A stretch of DNA of 9,437 bases from JAFAZI01 sp035501255 (GCA_035501255.1 DATJWM010000141.1:1-9437); one strand, 5' to 3'; positions 1-7,490 are shown, counted from the first letter of the stretch. Numbers and translations: made by a program. The notes: a model not told the origin generated them from the letters alone.

Positions 1-2047
1 TTACGACTACGTCGACCACCTGATCGGTGAGCTACCCCGAAAGAACATCGACACCGGGATGGGTGTCGAGCGGATGGCGGCTCTGCTTCAGGGCGTGGAC
101 AACGTGTTCGAGACCGACCTGCTCCGCCCGCTGCTCGACGCCGGGACGAGGTTGTCCGGCGTCGACTACGGTGCGGCCGAGGACACCGACGTTCGGCTGC
201 GGGTGGTGGCCGATCACGCGCGCACGTCGACGATGCTGATCGCGGACGGCGTCGTGCCCGGCAACGAGGGCCGCGGTTACGTGCTGCGCCGGATGATCCG
301 TCGTACGGTGCGCACGCTGCGCCTGCTCGGGGTCGACCAGCCGGCGATGGGCGAGCTCGTCGCTCTCGCGTGCGAGATCATGACGCCGTCCTTCCCCGCG
401 ATGGCCGAAGGCGCGGCGCGGGTCGAGGCCGTCGCCGCACAGGAAGAAGAAGCGTTCCTGTCCACCCTGCGTACCGGGTCGACGCTGTTCGACCGGATCT
501 CCGGCGACCTGCGCAGCGAGGGGTCGACGACGGTACCCGGTGAGCAGGCGTTCCTGCTGCACGACACCTACGGCTTCCCGATCGATCTGACCCTCGAGAT
601 GGCCCGCGAGCAGGGTCTCGCCGTGGACGAGGCGGGCTTCCGGCGCCTGATGGAGGAACAGCGGCAGCGGGCCAAGCGCGACACCGCAGAGCGCAAGAGC
701 GCGCGGACCGACGCAGCGGCGTACCGCTCGTTGCTCGAAAGCGGCGGCCAGTCAACGTTCACCGGGTACACCGAGGTTGAGGCGGAAGGCACCCTCAAAG
801 GTCTGCTCGTCGACGGCGAGCGAGCGGACTCGGCCCATGAGGGCATGGACGTTGAGATCGCGCTCGACCGCACACCGTTCTACGCCGAGGCCGGCGGGCA
901 GCTCGCCGACCATGGCCGGATCACACTGGCGAACGGTGCGGTGGTCGAGATCTACGACGCCCAGCGACCGCTGTCGGACCTCATCGTCCATCGCGGCAAG
1001 GTCCTGACCGGGGATGTCCGTGTCGGTGACGCCGTGCACAGCAACGTCGACGTCGAACGACGCAAGGCGGTGTCACGGGCGCATACCGCCACCCATCTCG
1101 TCCACGAGGCGATCCGACGGGCCCTGGGCGAGAACGCCACGCAAGCGGGTTCGCAGAACGACGCCGGCCGCTTCCGGTTCGACTTCGCCTCGCCCGCGGC
1201 CGTACCGGACAGCGTGCTCGCCGACGTCGAGGCCGAGGTGAACGACATCCTGCTGGCGGACCTCGCCGTGCGTGCTTTCGTCACCACCCAGGACGAGGCC
1301 CGCAAGATCGGTGCGCTCGCCTTGTTCGGGGAGAAGTACGGCGAGGCCGTTCGGGTGGTTGAGGTGGGGGAGTACGCCCGCGAACTCTGTGGCGGGACGC
1401 ACGCGCTGCGCTCGTCCCAGCTCGGCATGGTCAAGCTGTTGTCGGAGGCATCGATCGGCGCGGGCAAGCGGCGGATCGAGGGCTTGGTCGGCGCGGACGC
1501 CCATCGCCACCTGGCCCGTGAGCACATTCTCGTTTCGCAGCTGTCGACCATCCTGAGCGCCAGTCCGGAGGAGCTGGTCGACCGGGTGTCGGGCGTGGTC
1601 GCCCGCGTGCGGGAGCTGGAGAAGGAGCTCGACAAGCAGCGCGGTGCCGCGGTCCTCGCGGGGGCCGCAGACCTGGCGGCGACCGCGACCGAGGAGAACG
1701 GCGTTGCGGTGGTGGCCCACCGGGTGCCCGACGGCGCGGATGCGGACGACCTGCGCAAGTTGGCCCTCGACGTGCGCGGCCGGATTGACGCCGCGCGGCC
1801 CGCGGTTGTGGTCACCGCCGCAGTGACCGACGGCCGGCCCCTCGTGGTGGTGGCGGTCAATGACGCCGCTCGCGGGCGGGGTGTGCGCGCGGGAGACCTG
1901 GTGCGGGCCGCCGCCAAGGATCTCGGCGGCGGCGGCGGTGGTCGCGACGACCTCGCCCAGGGAGGCGGCACCGACCCGGCCGCGCTCGATGTGGTGTTGC
2001 GTGACCTGCCCGGCACGGTGGGTCGCTACGCTGTTTCTGGGCGATGA
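1..2047 (+). CDS. alaS: Alanyl-tRNA synthetase, 5' end cut by window edge
   Basis: Charges tRNA-Ala with alanine in the cytoplasm and hydrolyses mischarged Ser/Gly-tRNA-Ala. The gene enters from the left edge: reading starts at base 2 and gives 681 residues ending at TGA 2045-2047. Family members are about 880-900 residues, so roughly the first 200, with most of the class II catalytic core, are missing. Visible in order: the end of the core (NIDTGMGVERMAALLQGV), the tRNA-recognition region (VADHARTSTMLIADGVVPGN, then GRGYVLRRMIRR), the editing domain with TPFYAEAGGQ, the zinc/editing motif HTATH (bases 1082-1096) and its partner CGGTH (from 1388), a short coiled coil (VRELEKELDKQ), and a C-terminal DHHA1 domain with the usual glycine run (GGGGGGRDDLAQGGG). 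The editing histidines and cysteine are all present. The last codons overlap the ruvX start, implying coupled translation. Truncation is an artefact of the window, not a broken gene. Confidence 0.98.
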   Translation, partial: YDYVDHLIGELPRKNIDTGMGVERMAALLQGVDNVFETDLLRPLLDAGTRLSGVDYGAAEDTDVRLRVVADHARTSTMLIADGVVPGNEGRGYVLRRMIRRTVRTLRLLGVDQPAMGELVALACEIMTPSFPAMAEGAARVEAVAAQEEEAFLSTLRTGSTLFDRISGDLRSEGSTTVPGEQAFLLHDTYGFPIDLTLEMAREQGLAVDEAGFRRLMEEQRQRAKRDTAERKSARTDAAAYRSLLESGGQSTFTGYTEVEAEGTLKGLLVDGERADSAHEGMDVEIALDRTPFYAEAGGQLADHGRITLANGAVVEIYDAQRPLSDLIVHRGKVLTGDVRVGDAVHSNVDVERRKAVSRAHTATHLVHEAIRRALGENATQAGSQNDAGRFRFDFASPAAVPDSVLADVEAEVNDILLADLAVRAFVTTQDEARKIGALALFGEKYGEAVRVVEVGEYARELCGGTHALRSSQLGMVKLLSEASIGAGKRRIEGLVGADAHRHLAREHILVSQLSTILSASPEELVDRVSGVVARVRELEKELDKQRGAAVLAGAADLAATATEENGVAVVAHRVPDGADADDLRKLALDVRGRIDAARPAVVVTAAVTDGRPLVVVAVNDAARGRGVRAGDLVRAAAKDLGGGGGGRDDLAQGGGTDPAALDVVLRDLPGTVGRYAVSGR

Positions 2048-2502
2048 GGCCCGGGGTACGGCTTGCAGTTGATGTCGGAGATGTCCGGGTTGGCGTCGCG
2101 GTCAGTGATCCGGCAGGGGTGCTGGCGACGCCGTTGACGGTGCTGGCGCGCGACCGTAAGCGTGGTGGGGATCTCGACGACATCGCCGCGTTGGTGATCG
2201 AGCGAGAGGTGGTCGAGGTGGTCGTCGGACTGCCGCGGTCGCTGTCGGGGTCGGACGGTCCCGCAGCGCGCGCGGCGCACGACTACGCGGCTCGACTGGC
2301 GACGCAGGTGGCTCCCGTCCCGGTGCGGCTGGTCGACGAGCGCTTGAGCACGGCAGAGGCCGCCCGGGGGTTGCGCGCGGCCGGCAGGAGCTCGCGGGCT
2401 TCGCGTGGGGTGATCGACTCGGCCGCCGCGGTGGTCATCCTCCAGCACGCGCTCGACACCGAGCGGGCGACCGGTGCCATTCCCGGGCAGGCCGCGCTGT
2501 GA
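2044..2502 (+). CDS. ruvX: RuvX/YqgF family putative Holliday junction resolvase / pre-16S rRNA nuclease
   Basis: A 152-residue RNase H-fold nuclease of the YqgF family. Family members are annotated as Holliday junction resolvases, and E. coli YqgF is implicated in 16S rRNA 5'-end maturation; which role applies here cannot be told from sequence. Family motifs seen: VDVGDVRVGVAVSD at residues 9-22 with the first acidic residue D10, VVGLPRSLSG at 60-69, DERLST at 98-103, and VIDSAAAVVILQ at 123-134 with D125. These give the expected acidic active-site set. Length is normal for actinobacteria. The ATG at 2044 shares bases with the alaS stop (ATGA) and has no clear Shine-Dalgarno, so it is probably translated by coupling to alaS. 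The 3' end overlaps the mltG GTG start. The alaS-ruvX-mltG order is common in actinobacteria and supports the call. Confidence 0.95.
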   Translation: MRPGVRLAVDVGDVRVGVAVSDPAGVLATPLTVLARDRKRGGDLDDIAALVIEREVVEVVVGLPRSLSGSDGPAARAAHDYAARLATQVAPVPVRLVDERLSTAEAARGLRAAGRSSRASRGVIDSAAAVVILQHALDTERATGAIPGQAAL

Positions 2503-3572
2503 GCGGGCTGCGATTCGACCTCGACGACGACGTCGACACGTCGAACGGTCGCCGTGGATTCGCGCTCGCGGTGATGGGGTTCATCACGGTCGTGGTCGTG
2601 CTCTTGGTCCTGCTCGCCGGCCCGGTCAGGCACCTGTTCGGCTCCGGTGGCGACTACTCCGGTGCCGGGTCCGGTTCGGTCACCGTCGTCATCCACGATG
2701 GCGACAGCGTGTCGACGATCGGGCACACGCTCGCATCGGCGGGTGTCGTCCGTAGTTCCTCGGCGTTCACCAGCGCGGCCAGCATGAACCCGAAGGCGCG
2801 GCTGATTGGTCCGGGCACCTACCGGCTACGGGAGCATATGCGGGCCTCGCTCGCGGTCTCACTGCTGCTGAACCCGTCCGCGCGAGTGGGAGATCGGGTG
2901 ACGATCCCCGAGGGATTCACGGCCTCCGAGATCGTCGACCGCCTCGCCGCCGAAACCTCGATCTCCAAGGCCTCGCTGACCGCCGCGGTCAGCGAGCCGT
3001 CCTCGCTCGGACTCCCTCCCTACTCCGGCGGCAAGGCCGAGGGGTTCCTCTTCCCGGCCACCTACGACGTGGAGCCCGGAGAATCCGCCGATTCGGTCCT
3101 GCGCGCCATGGTGCAGGCCTACGACCAGGCTGCGACCGACGTTCATCTCGCGGCGGGCGCGAAGCGGCTCGGCCTGACCGAGTACCAAGTGTTGATCCTG
3201 GCGTCGATGGTCCAAGCCGAGGGACGCTTGATCCAGGACTACCCGAAGATCGCGTCGGTTTTCCTCAACCGGCTCAAGGCGGGGATGCCGTTCGGCTCCG
3301 ACGCGACCCTGGTGTACGCGGTCGGTCATGCGCCGCTGACGAGCAACGACCTGGCGAGCAACTCGCCCTACAACACCCGGTACAAGACCGGATTTCCCCC
3401 GACTCCGATCAATTCTCCGGGGGAGGCGGCGCTCACGGCCGTGTTGCACCCCGCCCACACCCAGGACTTGTACTTCGTCACCATCGACAAGCAAGGCCAC
3501 ACGGCGTACGCACGCACGCTCGGCGAGTTCAACCAGCTGGTCGCGCAGTCCCGGGCCAACGGCGTCCAGTGA
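2499..3572 (+). CDS. mltG: Endolytic murein transglycosylase MltG (YceG family)
   Basis: Inner-membrane enzyme that cleaves nascent peptidoglycan glycan strands and so is thought to set strand length. The 357-residue product has a short acidic cytoplasmic N-terminus (RFDLDDDVD), one membrane helix at about residues 21-43 (GFALAVMGFITVVVVLLVLL), a Gly/Ser linker, then an extracytoplasmic LysM-like part (VTVVIHDGDSVSTIGHTLAS at 61-80) and the YceG catalytic domain. Catalytic-domain marks are EGFLFPATYD at 181-190, ASMVQAEGR at 235-243 with the likely catalytic glutamate E241, SVFLNRLKAGMPFGSDATLV at 253-272, SPYNTRYKTGFPPTPINSPG at 289-308, and YFVTIDKQGHTAYARTLGEF at 325-344. The start is GTG at 2499, sharing GTGA with the ruvX stop. 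Many homologues have Glu where Q239 stands; the second Glu of the motif is kept. aroE follows after 4 nt. Confidence 0.95.
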   Translation: MSGLRFDLDDDVDTSNGRRGFALAVMGFITVVVVLLVLLAGPVRHLFGSGGDYSGAGSGSVTVVIHDGDSVSTIGHTLASAGVVRSSSAFTSAASMNPKARLIGPGTYRLREHMRASLAVSLLLNPSARVGDRVTIPEGFTASEIVDRLAAETSISKASLTAAVSEPSSLGLPPYSGGKAEGFLFPATYDVEPGESADSVLRAMVQAYDQAATDVHLAAGAKRLGLTEYQVLILASMVQAEGRLIQDYPKIASVFLNRLKAGMPFGSDATLVYAVGHAPLTSNDLASNSPYNTRYKTGFPPTPINSPGEAALTAVLHPAHTQDLYFVTIDKQGHTAYARTLGEFNQLVAQSRANGVQ

Positions 3573-3576
3573 TCTC

Positions 3577-4425
3577 GTGACGGACGGCCGGCGCGGTGCC
3601 GCCGTCCTCGGCTCGCCCATCGCGCACTCGCTCTCTCCGGTGCTGCACCGGGCGGCCTACGATGCGCTCGGTCTCACCGGCTGGACCTACCGCGCCATCG
3701 AGTGCCGGGAGCACTCGCTGCGGACCGCGCTCGCCGAGTTGGATGCCGAGGGCCTCGCCGGGGTGAGTCTGACCATGCCGCTGAAACGGGCGGCGATCTC
3801 CCTCGTCGAATCCGCCACGGACGCCGCCGCCGAGGTCCGGGCGGCTAACACTGTCCTGTTCGGGCCCGCGCCCGGCATCTGGCACGCAGACAACACCGAC
3901 ATCCCGGGACTCGTTGCGGCGCTCCGCCCTGCTCTTGGGGCGGTCGACCTGACCCGGGGGGCGGCCGTGCTCGGTGCGGGAGCGACGGCGGCCTCGGCGG
4001 TCGCGGCGATCGGGCGGTGCGGCTTTGCGGCGGTCGAGGTTTTTGCCCGCCGTGCGCGCGCGGCCGAGGCGCTCGTGTCGCTCGGCGCGGCGCACGATCT
4101 CAGCGTGACGGTCCGGTCGTGGGACGAGGTTGGAGAGGCTCGTCACAGTGCGTTGCTGGTCTCGACCGTGCCGGCGGGAGCAAGCCCGGCGCTCGTCGAC
4201 GCGGTGCACCAGGAAGGCGCCACCGGCGTGCTGTTCGACGTGATCTACTCCCCGTGGCCCACTGCGCTCGCGGACGCGTGGGAGTCGGCCGGTGGTGACG
4301 TCGTCGGCGGCTTAGAGCTACTGATCGAGCAGGCCGCGTTTCAGGTGGAGCTGATGACCGGCCTGGCGGCTCCGGTCGCGGTCATGCGTGTGGCGGGGTA
4401 CGCAGCGCTCGAGCGGACAGGGTGA
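3577..4425 (+). CDS. aroE: Shikimate dehydrogenase
   Basis: Reduces 3-dehydroshikimate to shikimate, normally with NADPH, in aromatic amino-acid biosynthesis; cytoplasmic. The 282 residues match the usual bacterial size. Substrate-domain marks: LGSPIAHSLSP at 11-21 with the shikimate-binding SLSP serines, VSLTMPLK at 63-70 with catalytic K70, AANT at 89-92, and DNTD at 105-108 with catalytic D108. The Rossmann part begins at GAGATAASAV (133-142); DVIYSPWPT lies at 221-229, and Q252 (in LLIEQAAFQ) is the expected substrate-contact glutamine. The stretch after the second strand reads FARRARAAEAL instead of the common NRT-type NADP motif, so cofactor preference is not certain. The start is GTG at 3577, 4 nt after the mltG stop and without a clear Shine-Dalgarno, so coupling is likely. 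Other chorismate-pathway genes do not follow: gap comes next. Other members of the wider family (quinate/shikimate dehydrogenases) are possible but less likely given this context. Confidence 0.95.
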   Translation: MTDGRRGAAVLGSPIAHSLSPVLHRAAYDALGLTGWTYRAIECREHSLRTALAELDAEGLAGVSLTMPLKRAAISLVESATDAAAEVRAANTVLFGPAPGIWHADNTDIPGLVAALRPALGAVDLTRGAAVLGAGATAASAVAAIGRCGFAAVEVFARRARAAEALVSLGAAHDLSVTVRSWDEVGEARHSALLVSTVPAGASPALVDAVHQEGATGVLFDVIYSPWPTALADAWESAGGDVVGGLELLIEQAAFQVELMTGLAAPVAVMRVAGYAALERTG

Positions 4426-4427
4426 GT

Positions 4428-4436
4428 TGTTAGCCT
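4428..4436 (+). promoter_or_regulatory. Candidate extended -10 promoter for gap-pgk-tpiA
   Basis: Just after the aroE stop the sequence reads TGTTAGCCT, fitting an extended -10 element (TGnTAnnnT). Transcription would start near 4443, giving a 5' leader of about 34 nt before the gap GTG at 4477. No good -35 is seen: bases 4408-4413 read CTCGAG. Position suits an independent promoter for the glycolytic operon, but short matches like this occur by chance. Confidence 0.3.
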
Positions 4437-4465
4437 GCCGGTCGAAGGACCTAGCGTGAGTCGGC

Positions 4466-4471
4466 GAGGAG
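4466..4471 (+). promoter_or_regulatory. Ribosome binding site deciding the gap start
   Basis: GAGGAG lies 5 nt before GTG 4477, a normal spacing. It favours that start over the in-frame GTG at 4456, which has no purine-rich site at suitable distance and would place this motif inside the coding region. Confidence 0.75.
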
Positions 4472-4476
4472 ACAGC

Positions 4477-5490
4477 GTGGCAACTCGGGTGGGAATCAAC
4501 GGCTTCGGCCGGATCGGACGCAACTATTTCCGGGCGATCCTGGCCGGAGGACACGACATCGAGGTCGTCGCGTACAACGACCTTGCCGACATCGACACGA
4601 TCGCTCATCTGCTCAAGTACGACAGCATCCTCGGGCGGCTGCCGGTCGAGGTGAACGTGACCGGTGAGGGTCTCGTGGTGGACGGTGCCACGATCGTGGC
4701 GCTCGCCGAGCGCGGAGGCCCTGGCGCGCTGCCGTGGAAGGACCTCGGGGTCGACGTGGTCATCGAGTCGACCGGCCACTTCACCAAGGCCGAGGAGGCA
4801 CGCAAGCACGTCGACGTCGGTGGCGCGAAGAAGGTGATCATCTCCGCACCGGCAAGCGGTGAGGACATCACGGTCGTTCTCGGTGTCAACGACGATCTCC
4901 TCGACGGCAGCCAGACCGTGATCTCCAACGCGTCCTGCACAACCAACTGTCTCGGCCCGATGGCAAAGGTGCTCAACGACGCGTTCGGCATCGAGCGCGG
5001 GTTGATGACGACCGTCCACGCCTATACCCAGGACCAGAACCTTCAGGACGGCCCGCACAAGGATCTCCGCCGTGCCCGTGCGGCCGCGTTGAACATGGTG
5101 CCGACCTCGACCGGCGCAGCCAAGGCGATCGGTCTGGTCCTGCCCGAGCTTCAGGGCAAGCTCGACGGCTACGCGTTGCGGATCCCGATCCCGACCGGGT
5201 CGGCAACCGACCTGACGGTCAACCTCCGGACCCCGGCGAGCGCCGCGGAGATCAACGCCGCCATGAAGTCCGCCGCCGACGGAGCGCTAGCGGGGATCCT
5301 GCGCTACACCGAGGACGAGATCGTCTCGAGCGACATCGTGACGGACCCGGCCTCCTGCATCTTCGACGCCGGTCTCACCAAGGTGATCGGCGACCAGGCG
5401 AAGGTGGTCGGCTGGTACGACAACGAGTGGGGATACTCCAACCGGCTCGCCGACCTCACGGTGCTGGTCGGAAGCCGTCTGTCGGCGTGA
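4477..5490 (+). CDS. gap: Glyceraldehyde-3-phosphate dehydrogenase, type I (glycolytic)
   Basis: Oxidises and phosphorylates glyceraldehyde-3-phosphate to 1,3-bisphosphoglycerate with NAD; cytoplasmic homotetramer in this family. The 337 residues from GTG 4477 fit the family length (about 330-340). Seen: the N-terminal dinucleotide-binding GINGFGRIGR at 6-15, YNDLAD at 33-38 with D35 suggesting NAD rather than NADP, the active-site block SNASCTTNCLGP at 150-161 with nucleophile C154, catalytic H181 in TTVHAYTQDQ, DGPHKDLRRARAAA at 191-204, PTSTGAAKAIG at 209-219, RIPIPTGS at 235-242, and the C-terminal WYDNEWGYSNR at 313-323. All key residues are intact. GTG 4477 is preferred to GTG 4456 because protein homology begins at MATRVGINGFG and a GAGGAG site lies 5 nt upstream. 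The stop overlaps the pgk GTG. It is the first gene of a glycolytic operon and probably has its own promoter in the 51-nt gap after aroE. Confidence 0.97.
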   Translation: MATRVGINGFGRIGRNYFRAILAGGHDIEVVAYNDLADIDTIAHLLKYDSILGRLPVEVNVTGEGLVVDGATIVALAERGGPGALPWKDLGVDVVIESTGHFTKAEEARKHVDVGGAKKVIISAPASGEDITVVLGVNDDLLDGSQTVISNASCTTNCLGPMAKVLNDAFGIERGLMTTVHAYTQDQNLQDGPHKDLRRARAAALNMVPTSTGAAKAIGLVLPELQGKLDGYALRIPIPTGSATDLTVNLRTPASAAEINAAMKSAADGALAGILRYTEDEIVSSDIVTDPASCIFDAGLTKVIGDQAKVVGWYDNEWGYSNRLADLTVLVGSRLSA

Positions 5491-6659
5491 CGTCCGCGCT
5501 TCCCGGGATCGAGTCACTGGGGGATCTCCGCGGCCGACGGGTGGTCGTTCGCTGCGATCTCAACGTGCCATTGGACGCGGGGCGGATCACCGACGATGGT
5601 CGGATCCGGGCGAGCATCCCGACCCTGACACGCCTTCTCGACGCCGGCGCCAGCGTCGTCGTCCTCGCTCATCTCGGCCGACCGAAGGGGACGCCAGACC
5701 CGGCGTTGTCGCTCGCGCCAGTGGCAGTCCGGATGGGCGAGCTCCTTGGGCGTGCAGTGACTTTTGCCCCCGACATCGATGACGTGCCCGGCGACGCGGA
5801 CATCGTTGTGGTCGAGAACATCAGATTCGAGGCGGCCGAGACGTCGAAGGTCCCGGCGGATCGGGACGCGCTCGCTGCTCGCCTCGCGGCGCTTGGCAGT
5901 GCCTATGTCGACGATGCGTTCGGTGCGGTGCACCGAACGCATGCGAGTGTTGACGAGCTCGCCAGGCGGTTGCCCAGCGCTGCCGGCGATCTGGTGCAGC
6001 GCGAGGTCGAGGTGTTGCGTCGTCTCACGGTTGATCCGCGCCGGCCGTTCACGGTCGTGCTGGGTGGCTCGAAGGTCTCGGACAAGCTTGCCGTCATCGA
6101 CCGGCTCCTGCCGATCGTGGACCGGCTCTTGATCGGCGGCGGGATGTGCTTCACCTTCCTGGCCGCGCAGGGAGCCGAGGTCGGCGCGTCGCTGCTCGAA
6201 CCGGACCAGCTCGATGCCTGCCGCGGGTTCCTCGAGGCAGGCAAGGTCGTGTTGCCGGTCGACGTCGTGGCCGCGAGCGCGTTCGCCGCGGACGCGCAGA
6301 CGGCGGTGGTCCCGGCGGGGCACATTCCGGTCGGCTGGATGGGCCTGGATATCGGACCCGCGACCGTCGAGCTCTTCGCCGATCGGCTCGTCGGATCCCG
6401 CACGGTCTTCTGGAACGGACCGATGGGGGCATTCGAGATGGCGCCGTTCTCCGCGGGTACTCGCGGCGTGGCGCAGGCCATCGCCGACCTCACCGACGCG
6501 TTTACCGTCGTCGGGGGCGGTGATTCGGCCGCGGCGATTCGCTCGCTCGGAATCGACGAGGGCAGCTTCAGCCACATCTCGACGGGTGGGGGTGCCAGCC
6601 TCGAGTTCCTCGAGGGCCGCGCCCTTCCCGGACTGGTCGCGCTGGGCGACCGGAACTGA
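5487..6659 (+). CDS. pgk: Phosphoglycerate kinase
   Basis: Transfers phosphate from 1,3-bisphosphoglycerate to ADP, giving ATP and 3-phosphoglycerate; cytoplasmic monomer. From GTG 5487 the product has 390 residues, the normal size. N-terminal domain: RCDLNVPL at 22-29, AHLGRPKG at 61-68, ENIRFEA at 110-116, DDAFGAVHRTHAS at 142-154, which together form the phosphoglycerate site. C-terminal nucleotide domain: VLGGSKVSDKLAVID at 191-205, GGGMCFTFL at 217-225, GWMGLDIGPATVELF at 283-297, FWNGPMGAFE at 308-317, VVGGGDSAAAI at 341-351, ISTGGGASLEFLEG at 364-377. An in-frame ATG at 5427 would add 20 residues unlike the family and overlap gap by 64 nt; the GTG at 5487 shares GTGA with the gap stop and matches the coupled style of this region. 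A weak purine stretch (CGGAAG, 5469-5474) sits upstream inside gap. Confidence 0.97.
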   Translation: MTSALPGIESLGDLRGRRVVVRCDLNVPLDAGRITDDGRIRASIPTLTRLLDAGASVVVLAHLGRPKGTPDPALSLAPVAVRMGELLGRAVTFAPDIDDVPGDADIVVVENIRFEAAETSKVPADRDALAARLAALGSAYVDDAFGAVHRTHASVDELARRLPSAAGDLVQREVEVLRRLTVDPRRPFTVVLGGSKVSDKLAVIDRLLPIVDRLLIGGGMCFTFLAAQGAEVGASLLEPDQLDACRGFLEAGKVVLPVDVVAASAFAADAQTAVVPAGHIPVGWMGLDIGPATVELFADRLVGSRTVFWNGPMGAFEMAPFSAGTRGVAQAIADLTDAFTVVGGGDSAAAIRSLGIDEGSFSHISTGGGASLEFLEGRALPGLVALGDRN

Positions 6660-6677
6660 GCGCGTTCGATGACCCGC

Positions 6678-6683
6678 GGAGGA
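6678..6683 (+). promoter_or_regulatory. Ribosome binding site deciding the tpiA start
   Basis: GGAGGA lies 3 nt before ATG 6687 (4 nt counted from GGAGG). Spacing is a little short, but this is the only strong site in the pgk-tpiA gap, and it would be inside the coding region if the in-frame ATG at 6669 were used. Confidence 0.7.
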
Positions 6684-6686
6684 CCG

Positions 6687-7460
6687 ATGGCCGGCAGGAC
6701 CCCGCTGATGGCGGGCAATTGGAAGATGAACCTCAACCACCTCGAGGCCATCGCCCTTGTCCAGAAGTTGGCCTTCTCCCTCAGTGACAAGGATTTCGAC
6801 GCCGTTGAGATCGCGGTGCTCCCGCCGTTTACCGACATTCGCAGCGTGCAGACGATGGTCGACGGCGACCACCTTCGGATCCGGTACGGCGCCCAGGATC
6901 TCTGTCCGTTCGACTCCGGTGCGCACACCGGCGACGTGAGCGGCGTCATGCTGGCCAAGCTGGGGTGCACCTACGTCACCGTGGGTCACTCGGAGCGTCG
7001 CGAGCACCACCACGAGACCGACGAGGTGGTCAACGCGAAGGTGCTCGCGGCCTACCGCAATGGGCTCGTCCCGATCGTGTGTGTCGGCGAATCGCTCGAG
7101 GTGCGCCAGGCCGGCGCACAGGTGGAGCACGCGACGGGCCAACTGCGTGCGGCGCTGAGCGGCGTCACCGCCGCTCAGGCCGGGGCGGTGGTTGTCGCTT
7201 ATGAGCCGATCTGGGCGATTGGCACCGGCGAGGTCGCGACCCCCGAAGATGCCCAGGAGGTCTGTGCCGCGCTGCGCACCACCCTGGGCTCCCTCTATAC
7301 GACCGGTCTGGCCGGCGGGATCCGGGTGTTGTACGGCGGCTCGGTGAAGCCTGACAACATCGACGGCATCATGGCGCAGCCCGATGTCGACGGAGCACTT
7401 GTGGGCGGCGCCAGCCTCATTCCGGAAGACTTCGTGCGGATCGCGCGATTCCAGGGATAG
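6687..7460 (+). CDS. tpiA: Triosephosphate isomerase
   Basis: Interconverts dihydroxyacetone phosphate and glyceraldehyde-3-phosphate; cytoplasmic TIM-barrel dimer in this family. The 257 residues match the usual length. Visible: LMAGNWKMN at 7-15 with catalytic N11 and K13, GAQDLCPFDSGAHTGDVSG at 68-86, VGHSERRE at 99-106 with electrophile H101, PIVCVGES at 129-136, AYEPIWAIGTG at 171-181 with catalytic base E173 and the start of the flexible loop, YGGSVKPDN at 216-224 and GALVGGASL at 236-244 for phosphate binding. A run of three histidines (107-109) follows the H101 block and is a minor local oddity. ATG 6687 is chosen over the in-frame ATG 6669 because it has GGAGGA just upstream and family homology starts there. 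It lies 27 nt after pgk, so it is the third gene of the operon. secG, a frequent next gene in actinobacteria, is absent. Confidence 0.97.
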   Translation: MAGRTPLMAGNWKMNLNHLEAIALVQKLAFSLSDKDFDAVEIAVLPPFTDIRSVQTMVDGDHLRIRYGAQDLCPFDSGAHTGDVSGVMLAKLGCTYVTVGHSERREHHHETDEVVNAKVLAAYRNGLVPIVCVGESLEVRQAGAQVEHATGQLRAALSGVTAAQAGAVVVAYEPIWAIGTGEVATPEDAQEVCAALRTTLGSLYTTGLAGGIRVLYGGSVKPDNIDGIMAQPDVDGALVGGASLIPEDFVRIARFQG

Positions 7461-7480
7461 TCTCCTCCGGTCGCGCAAGA

Positions 7481-7489
7481 TAACCGTTA
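7481..7489. repeat. Short palindrome TAACCGTTA
   Basis: TAAC and GTTA half-sites around a central C, starting 20 nt after the tpiA stop and directly before the larger inverted repeat. It is one of the few A/T-rich spots in the gap and could be an operator half or chance; no known regulator is assigned. Confidence 0.25.
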
Positions 7490-7490
7490 G

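Noticed and set aside
1924..1943. Glycine-codon repeat near the end of alaS, considered as a simple-sequence repeat
   Set aside because: A run of glycines is a normal part of the AlaRS DHHA1 domain, so it is a family motif rather than a variable tract.
952..2016. A 354-codon open frame on the - strand within alaS
   Set aside because: Low-complexity Ser/Arg/Thr/Ala product opposite a clear AlaRS editing and C-terminal region; a GC-driven shadow.
4440..4451. Small hairpin GGTC-GAAG-GACC before gap, considered as a terminator or riboswitch part
   Set aside because: Only a 4-bp stem, no T tract and no wider conserved structure; the gap is too short for a riboswitch.
5427..5486. Upstream ATG extension of pgk by 20 residues
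   Set aside because: The extra residues do not resemble the family N-terminus and would overlap gap by 64 nt; GTG 5487 gives the usual length and a GTGA overlap.
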